Shown: positions 44,360-52,674 of the stretch, in pieces
How positions within the stretch are numbered: position 1 is the stretch's first letter
Layout of the letters: each line of letters starts with the position of its first letter
From: Rhizonema sp. PD37
GTDB lineage: Bacteria > Cyanobacteriota > Cyanobacteriia > Cyanobacteriales > Nostocaceae
Reading direction: 5' to 3'
NCBI GenBank assembly: GCA_029379215.1
Contig: JAQYWO010000015.1
Span: 1 to 63,784, forward strand
DNA length: 63,784 bases
The notes under the pieces: model-generated
Databases searched by the model: none
Seen by the model: the letters and a program-made list of their open reading frames with translations, nothing else
What the model was told of the DNA's origin: nothing
Translations under genes and position numbers: made by a program

Positions 44360-45214
44360 TTATTGGTAGGCATAAAACCCTTTGCCGCTTTTTCGACCAT
44401 GCAACCCTGCGTCTACCATTTTCTTAAGTAGTGAACATGGTCTGTATTTGCTGTCATTGAAACTTTCATACAAAACTTCGATAGAAAATAAAATCGTATC
44501 TAAACCAATCAAATCGGCTGTTTCCAGTGGTCCCATTTTGTGCCCAAAGCAAGTTTTAAAGATTTTATCCACTTCTTCGACAGAAGCAACTTGGTCTTGC
44601 AGAATAAAAACAGCTTCGTTAATGGTCAACATCAGCACGCGGTTGGAAACAAAACCTGGTGAGTCATTAACGATAATGCATTCTTTACCCATCTGAGCTA
44701 ACAATTTTTTTGCTGTCTCGATTGTTTCATCAGATGTGTGATACCCGCGAATCATTTCAACCATCGGTTTCATTGGCACGGGGTTCATGAAATGCATGCC
44801 AATGACTTTTGGTGTTCGCTTGGTCACTGAAGCAATACGGGTAATGGAAATAGCTGATGTATTAGCTGCAAATACAGTCTCCTCTGGACAAATTGCATCA
44901 ATCTGTGAGTATACCTCCTTTTTAATATCCCACTTTTCTGTAACATTTTCAATCACAAATTCTGCATCTTTTAAGAATTCATAGTTAGTCGAAAACTTAA
45001 TTTTATGTAAAATATCTTCATGATTCTCTGTCTTATCATTTTTGTGAAAAAAACTCTGGAGACGGACATTATTCCTAATTTCCTGTTTGGCATGAGCCAA
45101 AATATCTTCGGAAATATCTAGTAGAATCACTTGATAACCCGATTGGGCAAGGTTTTGCGAAACCCCTATCCCCATAATACCTGCTCCAACAACACCAACT
45201 GTCTGAATTTCCAT
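44360..45214 (-). CDS. 3-hydroxyacyl-CoA dehydrogenase-like, FkbK-like
   Basis: A 3-hydroxyacyl-CoA dehydrogenase family protein with the NAD-binding motif GVVGAGIMGIGV near the N-terminus, the family motif IGMHFMNPVP and C-terminal GLHGRKSGKGFYAY. In FkbK/ZmaG-type roles it oxidises the primary alcohol of glyceryl-ACP. The ATG at 45214 is preferred because AGGTGG lies five bases ahead; a GTG at 45223 is in frame. It follows the PKS gene by about 20 bases. Confidence 0.9.
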   Translation of the reverse strand: MEIQTVGVVGAGIMGIGVSQNLAQSGYQVILLDISEDILAHAKQEIRNNVRLQSFFHKNDKTENHEDILHKIKFSTNYEFLKDAEFVIENVTEKWDIKKEVYSQIDAICPEETVFAANTSAISITRIASVTKRTPKVIGMHFMNPVPMKPMVEMIRGYHTSDETIETAKKLLAQMGKECIIVNDSPGFVSNRVLMLTINEAVFILQDQVASVEEVDKIFKTCFGHKMGPLETADLIGLDTILFSIEVLYESFNDSKYRPCSLLKKMVDAGLHGRKSGKGFYAYQ

Positions 45215-45237
45215 CACTGCCACCTATTTTTCCAATT

Positions 45238-48200
45238 TCATTTTCGTAAGGCGTAAACATAGTGAATCGCTGAGTCTTCATACAAATTTTCTTTTTCTAC
45301 TGCGACTTCATAACCTTGCTTTTTCAGCAAGCCAGCTATTTGCTGTAGCCGCCCATCTTGATCGCCTACTTCTATGACAACCTGCTTGATTTTATTCCAA
45401 TCTTCATTGTTGATGCCCTTGATGACATCAAGTTCGCTTTTGTAAGCATCAATTTTCAGTAAGTCTATGCGTTCGACGTTCTGCTCGCCAAGAACATCAG
45501 AGAGAGTTCTTAACTGGCAAGTCAAAGACTGACTCGTAAATCTTTCTTCTAACAATTCATCTGAATATTGTATCAGGTTTTCCCTGCTCTTGAGATCATT
45601 TTGCACTTGATTTAGCATGATAGCTTTTAAGACTGTCTTTTCTTCTTCTCTGTCAGGATAGAATGAGGACATTCCAGAACTATTGGGATAAAATGTTAAT
45701 ATTGCGGCTTTTGACTCGTGAGACAAGCCGTAATTGAATAGGTTGGCATTTACCTCATGGCGTTCCGTATTTAAACGTAAAATTTCAAATAGAGGCAAAG
45801 CTGGCTCAAATGCGTAAATTTTGGCATTTTTACATTGTTGATTGACAAACAGCGTAAACAGACCGATATGAGACCCTACATCAAAAATACAGTCACCATC
45901 GTTGAGAGTGATTCCGTGCTTGATATAAACTTGATATTCAAAAATGTCTTTATAGAAGTAATCAGTTTCTGCTTTGCTAAAATGCACAATTTCTAAATTG
46001 TTTGGCAATTTGTAGGGTTGCGGCTTAACTGTTCTTAGTGCTTTTTCTAGGCTGGGAACAATTGATACAAGTTCCTGAGCTTCATCTTCAGTTAATTCTT
46101 CTAACTCCGCTAAAATCATTTCTTCAATAAATAGAGCCAGCTCGGCTACAGAGGGTGCCTCAAAGAGTGAACGAAGCGATAGTTCTAGTTGCAAATCCTT
46201 GCGCAGTTGGGCAATGACCTGAATACCTATTAAGGAATTTCCTCCCAACTCAAAGAAGTTATCATAGATACCTACTTGCTCAATACCCAGCACTTCTTGA
46301 TAAAGGTTAGCAATCTTGTGTTCGAGTTCACTGCTAGGAGCAACATAGGAATTTCGTAAGTTTGGGCGTGAGTGTAGCGAAAGCTCTGACACCATTTCGC
46401 TATTCGTCTGCAAGAGATATTCTTGTGCTTCCCCGCCCTTAAAGTCTTCTTGTGAGGAGGTTTGCGAGATAGGGACAACTTGTGCCTGTTTTTGTGGTTC
46501 AATCCAATAACGCTGCCGCTCAAACGGATAGGTTGGTAAGGGTAGGCGATGGCGGCGCTCATGAGAATAAAATCCCGCCCAATCTATTGGGACTCCTGCA
46601 AGCCAAAGCTGACCTAATGTGTTTAGCAAAAAGGTAATATCTGACTGACGTTCGTAGGAATGCCGCAGCGATGGCAGCACAACTCGATCTGCTACGCGAT
46701 CACTCTGTAAAATACTGAGTGCTAAGCTGCTCAATGTCTGTCCGGGACCAACTTCTAACAGAACCGGATTTTGTTTTTTGTACAATTCTTGCACCCCTGA
46801 AGCAAACCGCACAGCTTGACACATATGTTTAACCCAGTAGCTGGGATCTGTTGCTTGTGCTGCTGTAATCCAAGTTCCTGTGACGTTGGATAAGTATGGA
46901 ATTTTAGGTGGTTGGAGATTGAATGTTTTTAGCAGATCTGTGAAAGGTTGTGTGATCGCCTTCATCATTTTGGAATGAAAAGCATGGGAAGTCACAATCC
47001 GCCGACACGCCAAACCCTTTTCAGTCAGTTTGTGTTCCAATTCATCCACAGCCTCGGTACAACCGGAAATCACACAAAGAGATGAGCCGTTGATTGCTGA
47101 CAAGGAAAGTTTTTCACTTAGGAAAGGCTGCACCTCCTGTTCTGTCAGAGGAACAGCAAGCATTGCCCCTGCTGGTAACTCTTGAATCATTTGCGCTCTT
47201 TTGGCAACAAGAGTAAGAGTGTCTTCCAAGGACAAAACTCCTGCTAAAGTTGCAGCTACAAATTCACCAACGCTGTAGCCAATCATGGCGACAGGATAAA
47301 TTCCCCAGGAAATCCACAGCTGAGCTAAAGCATACTCGATGACAAAGATGGCTGGTTGGGTGAGAAAGGTTTGATTTAGTTTTTGCGTGGCTTCATCTGC
47401 TGGTTCTTCACCACGACCAAGCATCTTTCGCAAATCTAGAGCTGGTTTCGGCGGGTTCTGTTTTTGGGAACCTTGAGTAGTCTGGCTGTTTTTAGGATAC
47501 AGCACATCTCGCAGATCGAGACCAAGGAGAGGTCTTAGTAATAGGCAACATCTATCAACTGCTTCTTGAAATGTTGGCTCAACTTGGTAAAGTTCCTCAG
47601 CCATATTAATGTAATGAGTTCCCAGCCCTGGAAACATGAAGGCAACGGGGCGATCGCTTGTCTCTTGGAAACTGGTCAAAATTCGTTTTGGATCTTGCAG
47701 GGCATTAACCACATCTTCAGCATCTTGGCAAACAACTACCCGTCGATAGTCCATAACCCTGCGACCCACCTGAAGAGTATAAGCCACATCAGCTAAATTT
47801 AAATTGGGATGCTGTTTGAAGTGATTAGCCAGATTTGCCGTAGCTGTTTCTAATGCTGATTCCGTTTTGGCAGAAAGAACTAACAGCTGATATCCTCTCC
47901 CCTGTTCCCCTGCACCCCTGCTCCCCTGCTCCTTGACATCCGGGGCTTCCTCCAGAATTATATGTGCATTAGTTCCCCCAAGACCGAAGGAACTTACTCC
48001 AGCACGACGGGGAATGCCATTGGTTTTCCATTCGGACAGCTTAGTGTTTACATAGAAAGGACTGTTGTCGAAATCAATCTCGGGGTTGGGTTGCTCAAAG
48101 TGTAAGCTGGGTGGAATCAACTTGTGTTTCAGAGCCAGAACTGTCTTAATGAAACCAGTCACACCTGCTGCTGCATCTAGATGTCCGACATTAGTCTTAA

Positions 48201-49263
48201 CTGAACCAATACCACAGAATTGTTTCTTTTGGGTACTAGTATGGAAAGCTTTTGTTAAAGCCTTAACTTCAACAGGATCTCCCAAGGCTGTGCCACTACC
48301 GTGACACTCTACATAGCTGACTGTCTCAGCCTCAATGTCGGCTACAGCAAGAGCTTGTGCGATTACCTGGGCTTGCCTAACCAAGCTAGGTGCTGTATAA
48401 CCCACTTTCAACGCGCCATCATTATTAATGGCGGAACCTTTTATGACGGCATGAATGCAGTCGTTATCGGCTAAAGCATCTTCCAAGCGCTTGAGAACTA
48501 CTACTCCAACTGCGCTGCCACCCACAGTTCCTTTAGCTTTGGCATCAAAGGCACGGCAGTGACCGTCGGGAGACATAATTCCCCCTTCTTGATGTAAATA
48601 ACCAGCTTTTTGCAGGACATTTATGCTCACACCACCCGCTAAAGCCATATCACATTGGTAACTCAGCAAACTTTGGCAAGCTAAGTAGATTGCAACTAAT
48701 GATGTAGAGCAGCCTGTTTGAACATTGATACTTGGACCTTTTAGGTTTAATTTGTAGGAAGTACGTGTAGTTAGGAAATCTTTTTCATTACCCAGCAGCG
48801 TTTGTTGACCAATTTCTAAGCTTAGTAAGTTGCGGTTGGAAGCAATGTTGAACAACAAATAGCTGTTCCAACCCATACCCGCATAAATACCAATTTCGCC
48901 TGCGTATCTTTCAGAATCGTAGCCAGCATCTTCCAGAGCCTGCCACGCACACTCCAAGAAAAAGCGGTGTTGAGGATCCATAATTGCTGCTTCTCTGGGA
49001 TTAAAACCAAAAAATCCAGCATCAAACAATTCTATGTCTTCTAATACCGCCCCAGCTTTTACATGACGAGGATTATTCAGTATAGCTGAGTCAATTACTG
49101 AATTTAATATATCGTCATGCGTTAAGACAGAAATTGACTCCACACCCTCTTTGAGGTTTTGCCAAAATTTATCGATACTTTTGGCTCCAGGAAAACGTCC
49201 AGCCATGCCAATCACAGCTATCTCTTCCATATTCTCATTTCTGAAAGTATCATTAGCAGACAT
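45238..49263 (-). CDS. type I PKS: KS-AT-ACP with fused FkbM methyltransferase
   Basis: A 1341-residue protein. KS: Cys185 in QTGCSTSLVA, with CHGSGT and NVGHLD. AT: the serine motif is GYSVGE (not GHSxGE) and the loop HAFH; it also carries an extra stretch of some 20 residues around LDLRKMLG. ACP: FFELGGNSLI. From about residue 1100 to the end is an FkbM-family SAM methyltransferase (IFDVGSHIGLFT, YAFEP). No KR is present. The following four genes make hydroxymalonyl-ACP and lack a separate O-methyltransferase, so the fused FkbM domain probably methylates the alpha-hydroxyl. The beta-ketone would be aminated by the aminotransferase encoded directly upstream, whose stop overlaps this start by 11 bases. 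An in-frame ATG at 49230 is an alternative start. Confidence 0.92.
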   Translation of the reverse strand: MSANDTFRNENMEEIAVIGMAGRFPGAKSIDKFWQNLKEGVESISVLTHDDILNSVIDSAILNNPRHVKAGAVLEDIELFDAGFFGFNPREAAIMDPQHRFFLECAWQALEDAGYDSERYAGEIGIYAGMGWNSYLLFNIASNRNLLSLEIGQQTLLGNEKDFLTTRTSYKLNLKGPSINVQTGCSTSLVAIYLACQSLLSYQCDMALAGGVSINVLQKAGYLHQEGGIMSPDGHCRAFDAKAKGTVGGSAVGVVVLKRLEDALADNDCIHAVIKGSAINNDGALKVGYTAPSLVRQAQVIAQALAVADIEAETVSYVECHGSGTALGDPVEVKALTKAFHTSTQKKQFCGIGSVKTNVGHLDAAAGVTGFIKTVLALKHKLIPPSLHFEQPNPEIDFDNSPFYVNTKLSEWKTNGIPRRAGVSSFGLGGTNAHIILEEAPDVKEQGSRGAGEQGRGYQLLVLSAKTESALETATANLANHFKQHPNLNLADVAYTLQVGRRVMDYRRVVVCQDAEDVVNALQDPKRILTSFQETSDRPVAFMFPGLGTHYINMAEELYQVEPTFQEAVDRCCLLLRPLLGLDLRDVLYPKNSQTTQGSQKQNPPKPALDLRKMLGRGEEPADEATQKLNQTFLTQPAIFVIEYALAQLWISWGIYPVAMIGYSVGEFVAATLAGVLSLEDTLTLVAKRAQMIQELPAGAMLAVPLTEQEVQPFLSEKLSLSAINGSSLCVISGCTEAVDELEHKLTEKGLACRRIVTSHAFHSKMMKAITQPFTDLLKTFNLQPPKIPYLSNVTGTWITAAQATDPSYWVKHMCQAVRFASGVQELYKKQNPVLLEVGPGQTLSSLALSILQSDRVADRVVLPSLRHSYERQSDITFLLNTLGQLWLAGVPIDWAGFYSHERRHRLPLPTYPFERQRYWIEPQKQAQVVPISQTSSQEDFKGGEAQEYLLQTNSEMVSELSLHSRPNLRNSYVAPSSELEHKIANLYQEVLGIEQVGIYDNFFELGGNSLIGIQVIAQLRKDLQLELSLRSLFEAPSVAELALFIEEMILAELEELTEDEAQELVSIVPSLEKALRTVKPQPYKLPNNLEIVHFSKAETDYFYKDIFEYQVYIKHGITLNDGDCIFDVGSHIGLFTLFVNQQCKNAKIYAFEPALPLFEILRLNTERHEVNANLFNYGLSHESKAAILTFYPNSSGMSSFYPDREEEKTVLKAIMLNQVQNDLKSRENLIQYSDELLEERFTSQSLTCQLRTLSDVLGEQNVERIDLLKIDAYKSELDVIKGINNEDWNKIKQVVIEVGDQDGRLQQIAGLLKKQGYEVAVEKENLYEDSAIHYVYALRK
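47897..47932. repeat. 8-bp tandem repeat inside the PKS gene
   Basis: Four and a half copies of an octamer (plus strand CTCCCCTG, TTCCCCTG, CACCCCTG, CTCCCCTG, then CTCC) lie inside the PKS reading frame, in the KS-AT linker. They encode a short Gly/Glu/Gln/Arg-rich insert (KEQGSRGAGEQGRG) absent from the matching linker of the three other PKS proteins. Similar short tandem repeats are usually found between genes in Nostoc-type genomes. Confidence 0.8.
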
Positions 49264-50707
49264 CAGCTATTTGCTCCCTCGTTTCTAATGAGAATCCTTT
49301 CATCAAATGTGGAGCAATAGGAGCTAAAAAGCCTCCTTTGCGTAGTTCCCTGACGCTATCTTTAAAAGCTTGAATTATGTAATTAATATCTTCATCTGTA
49401 TGCGCTGTAGAAAGGAAACCTCCAGGACCTCCCAGCATAACTCCTCGGTGTAGAAGGTGATAATAGAAAAGCTCTCGAAGCTCGGATGGGTTAGCATACT
49501 CCGAGGATGAAAAATTTCCTACAAAAGCAGGGCTGAACCATGAGCTAAAATTTCTCAATCTTAGGGGTACTTCTTCTTCTTCAAAATAAGTGTTCAATGT
49601 TTCAACAAGTTGTGACATGCGTTGATTCAACTGCTGTTGAAGAGTTGAACCCTGATTTTTTAAATGTTTAAGTGCAGCATGTGCCGCAGCCATAGCTAGC
49701 GGATGCCTGCGGAATGTACCTGCTAAGTACGTTGTTTCCACTTCAGGTTCAGAAGTATCACCGTAATTCCACATGCCACCATCAATTCTATCGACGTAGG
49801 CAGCCGATCCTGCGATAATTCCAATTGGCATACCGCCACCAACAATCTTTCCATAAGTTACTATGTCAGCTTTAAGCCCAAACCATGCCTGGGCACCACC
49901 TGGATGAACGCGGAAGCCAGTTATCATTTCATCAAAGATTAACGCTATTTCTAATTCTTTTGTTATTTGCCTCAGTTGTAAAAGAAATTCTTTGGGTTGT
50001 AAGTCTGGTCTACGACTCTGTACAGGTTCAACCAGAACAGCCGCTAATTCGTGTTTATGGGCTTTTATTGCATCTAATGACTGTGGATTTCCGTAATCTA
50101 AAACTAAATAATCTTCACCGATATTTTGCGGTATTCCTGGAGTAATTGGCACAGTACATTGAATTCCATCTACTGTTTGAGTTGTCACTAGGGTTCCATC
50201 AAAATGACCGTGATAGGAGTCAGAAAATAGCACAATCTTGTTCCGCCCTGTTACTGTTCTTGCCAGACGTATTGCTGCCATTACAGCTTCTGTGCCTGTA
50301 GTACTAAAGTAGACACGCTCCATTCCTGTCAGTTCGCAAATTAACTCTGCAACCTTGCCTGTAAGTTCCAATTGCAAACCGATTTGTATGCCTTCTTCCA
50401 GCTGCTCTTGCAAAGCTGCTTTAATAAAAGGTGGATTGTGACCAAAGAGATTCACTCCCAGCCCCATCATGAGGTCTACATATTCATTACCATCAACATC
50501 CCATACCTTGGAACCTAGAGAGCGCTTGACAACTATTGGATAACACAATTCCTTGAGAGTAAAACTGAAACCTATCGGTCCTAAAGTGCTCGTTATAACT
50601 GGGCGGTAAGTTTGAGCAAGTTGTTTTGATGTTTTTGTTCGCTTGTTGTAGCGTGCAGTAAATGCTTCTAAATATCCAGGTGCTGAAATATTATCTTCTT
50701 GATTCAT
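49253..50707 (-). CDS. class III aminotransferase, stand-alone (beta-amination)
   Basis: A 484-residue PLP aminotransferase of the glutamate-1-semialdehyde aminomutase-like branch, with PLP lysine K287 in TYGKIVGGGMP, IFDEMITGFR and VYFSTTGTEAVM. It is similar to the aminotransferase domain embedded in the 4456-9222 protein and to those of mycosubtilin and microcystin synthases, which aminate ACP-bound beta-keto chains. It overlaps the KR-less PKS gene, so it most likely aminates that module's beta-ketone. A housekeeping hemL is unlikely given the context. Confidence 0.9.
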   Translation of the reverse strand: MNQEDNISAPGYLEAFTARYNKRTKTSKQLAQTYRPVITSTLGPIGFSFTLKELCYPIVVKRSLGSKVWDVDGNEYVDLMMGLGVNLFGHNPPFIKAALQEQLEEGIQIGLQLELTGKVAELICELTGMERVYFSTTGTEAVMAAIRLARTVTGRNKIVLFSDSYHGHFDGTLVTTQTVDGIQCTVPITPGIPQNIGEDYLVLDYGNPQSLDAIKAHKHELAAVLVEPVQSRRPDLQPKEFLLQLRQITKELEIALIFDEMITGFRVHPGGAQAWFGLKADIVTYGKIVGGGMPIGIIAGSAAYVDRIDGGMWNYGDTSEPEVETTYLAGTFRRHPLAMAAAHAALKHLKNQGSTLQQQLNQRMSQLVETLNTYFEEEEVPLRLRNFSSWFSPAFVGNFSSSEYANPSELRELFYYHLLHRGVMLGGPGGFLSTAHTDEDINYIIQAFKDSVRELRKGGFLAPIAPHLMKGFSLETREQIADVC

Positions 50708-50824
50708 AAAATTGATTTTTTGTTGTAATAAGCTACTTATTTATTTACGCTAAAACTAGCATAATGTCTTAAATAATCCTTCAATTTTTAAATCGTGTTT
50801 TGCACTATAAATAGTTTTATAATA

Positions 50825-51712
50825 CTAAAAATCTAGATAACTTAGGAGAGCAAACAGACGCCTATTGTTATCGCTAAAAGCTCTGCGGCCATGTAAAAAT
50901 CTTGAATTATCAATCATCACGATGTCGCCAGTTTGCCAACGTATTTCTTCAGTCAACCCATATACGACTTTTTCAATTTGCTCAATAACTGCTTCAGAAA
51001 TTAGCGAATTGTCTTCAAAAGTTAATGATCCTTCTATTAAATTTGCGGAGCCTTGTAGATTGTTGTTACTTGCTATAACATCGTTGACGAAGGCGTTTTG
51101 ATTACCATACTTTGTTTTGCTCACTGCGGAGCAAACATATTCTGTGTAGATAGACTCTTCTTCGTCAATCTGATAACTTACATTCTCAAAACTGTCTAGT
51201 ACTCGCTTAGCATCAGCTATCGTAGCACCCAAACCTAGAAAATGCTTCCAGCTAGAAACAGGGTATTTTCGCACAAACTTTATTTTTTTGGATATAAATA
51301 ATTGTTTTAACTCTTCACTCAGTTTTTCCCACACTCGAACGCCATTCCAAAACAAAGTTTCACCTCCCTGTGCTGCTGGTACAGTACAGCAAAACCAAAC
51401 AGCATCTGGGGCAAAAGGAGAACTACCGTTTTCACGATGAGGATAAATCTCATCCATTCCTGTATCTACCGAACTGACAAACCCGTTTGGTTCAACCAGA
51501 GGTTTGTCATCGTCTCGTATAAATCTGGAACTAAATTGTTCTGCAAATTCTTTCATTTCCTGGTGAGTGATCCCAAACCCTCGAAAAAGAATCACCCCAG
51601 ACGCTTTGAACAACTCCTTAATTTCCGCTGAAGGGAGACAAAGAATATTTTTGGAATCCTCACTATATACAATCTTTCCAGTGCTGGTTTCTAGTGACCC
51701 TATTTTAAGCAT
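50825..51712 (-). CDS. TauD/TfdA-family Fe(II)/2-oxoglutarate oxygenase
   Basis: A 295-residue oxygenase with an HxE iron triad start (His92, Glu94 in YPHRENG), distal His274 in FLHGRRAF and a 2-oxoglutarate-binding Arg shortly after (NNRRLF). It is distinct from the C-linked TauD enzymes of the cluster: it lacks their N-terminal extension and has PAAQGGETLFW in place of their GGETPI(V/A)D. It is not beside a C or interface domain, so it is probably a separate tailoring hydroxylase, perhaps for the acyl chain or another residue. The substrate is unknown. Confidence 0.85.
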   Translation of the reverse strand: MLKIGSLETSTGKIVYSEDSKNILCLPSAEIKELFKASGVILFRGFGITHQEMKEFAEQFSSRFIRDDDKPLVEPNGFVSSVDTGMDEIYPHRENGSSPFAPDAVWFCCTVPAAQGGETLFWNGVRVWEKLSEELKQLFISKKIKFVRKYPVSSWKHFLGLGATIADAKRVLDSFENVSYQIDEEESIYTEYVCSAVSKTKYGNQNAFVNDVIASNNNLQGSANLIEGSLTFEDNSLISEAVIEQIEKVVYGLTEEIRWQTGDIVMIDNSRFLHGRRAFSDNNRRLFALLSYLDF

Positions 51713-51771
51713 AATGATTTATTCCAAATTCACTAAAAGCTCATAAATCAACGAGGTATAAATTCATTTTT

Positions 51772-52638
51772 TTATTCACTAAGGAGGGGAATTTTTAAAC
51801 CCATATCATCCAATGAGTCTATACCCAAATACTTCAATACATGTGGTTTTAATGTGTTGTTTTCCAAGTAAAAGCCGCCTTCGTTATTCTTTTCTTTATA
51901 GAGGATAACCAGATTATGGTAAAAGTGCATAGCAACAATATGCTGATCAAAATAAGAGGGAGAGTATCCTGGTTTGAAAAATTCCTGATAATTCAGACAA
52001 TCGACCAGTTTTTTAAAAAAATTAACCATGGTGTTAGGACTGTTTAAATCCAAGCTACCACCAAGTTGTGGCCACTTTTTCACAACGCCTTCGCTGACAA
52101 ACTTTAACTCGTTAATATCTGGCACATAAGATGTTAAAGTATCTTCTATTACATAAATTCCCCCATGCTTGAGTGCAGGAAAAAGGATCTTGAATGATTT
52201 GATAACATGTTCATTTATGTGACTACCATCATCAATGATGATGTCCAATTCACCAGTCTCTGCTACAACTTTTCTTAAAAAGGATTCATCATCTTGACTG
52301 CCCTGAAATATTTTAATGCGTGGTTCTTCCAGAGCTTTTTTATCTACGATATCTATCCCATAAATCATACTGTTTGGGAAATATGTCTTCCACATTCTTA
52401 AAGACTCACCCCCGGATTTGGGATCGTCATCACCACCTACACCAATTTCAAGAATATTCAGTTTTTTTAGTCTCAGTGGAGCGAAATGCTTGTTGTAATG
52501 CTGAGCATACCAATGAGAATTCCATTTATCAGTACCATAAAAAGTCGCTAACTTCCTTAAATCCTTACGGTAGATGAATGGCAGGACTTTACGCTGTAAT
52601 TTTTTCAAAGAATTTTCTTGATACCCGTTTAGACTCAC
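51772..52638 (-). CDS. MycE-like sugar O-methyltransferase
   Basis: A class I methyltransferase resembling the macrolide-sugar O-methyltransferases MycE/TylE: an LATFYGTDKWNSHWYAQHY segment near the N-terminus, NILEIGVGG as SAM motif, IDDGSHINEH (the metal/substrate region of that family) and YVIEDTLTSY. These enzymes methylate sugar hydroxyls of glycosylated products, and the adjacent gene encodes a glycosyltransferase. The frame is open to an ATG at 52662, but a GTG at 52638 has an AGAGGAG site at ideal spacing and is chosen. Confidence 0.83.
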   Translation of the reverse strand: MSLNGYQENSLKKLQRKVLPFIYRKDLRKLATFYGTDKWNSHWYAQHYNKHFAPLRLKKLNILEIGVGGDDDPKSGGESLRMWKTYFPNSMIYGIDIVDKKALEEPRIKIFQGSQDDESFLRKVVAETGELDIIIDDGSHINEHVIKSFKILFPALKHGGIYVIEDTLTSYVPDINELKFVSEGVVKKWPQLGGSLDLNSPNTMVNFFKKLVDCLNYQEFFKPGYSPSYFDQHIVAMHFYHNLVILYKEKNNEGGFYLENNTLKPHVLKYLGIDSLDDMGLKIPLLSE

Positions 52639-52646
52639 TGTTATGA

Positions 52647-52653
52647 CTCCTCT
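52647..52653 (-). promoter_or_regulatory. ribosome binding site deciding a GTG start
   Basis: AGAGGAG lies eight bases before the GTG at 52638. It falls inside the reading frame if the upstream ATG (52662) were used, so it argues for the shorter methyltransferase. Confidence 0.6.
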
Positions 52654-52674
52654 AAAAATCATTTGTAGGAAAGT

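Noticed and set aside
49253..50707. Glutamate-1-semialdehyde aminomutase (hemL) of tetrapyrrole synthesis
   Set aside because: The family fits, but overlap with a KR-less PKS gene and similarity to the fused aminotransferase domain point to beta-amination of the polyketide.
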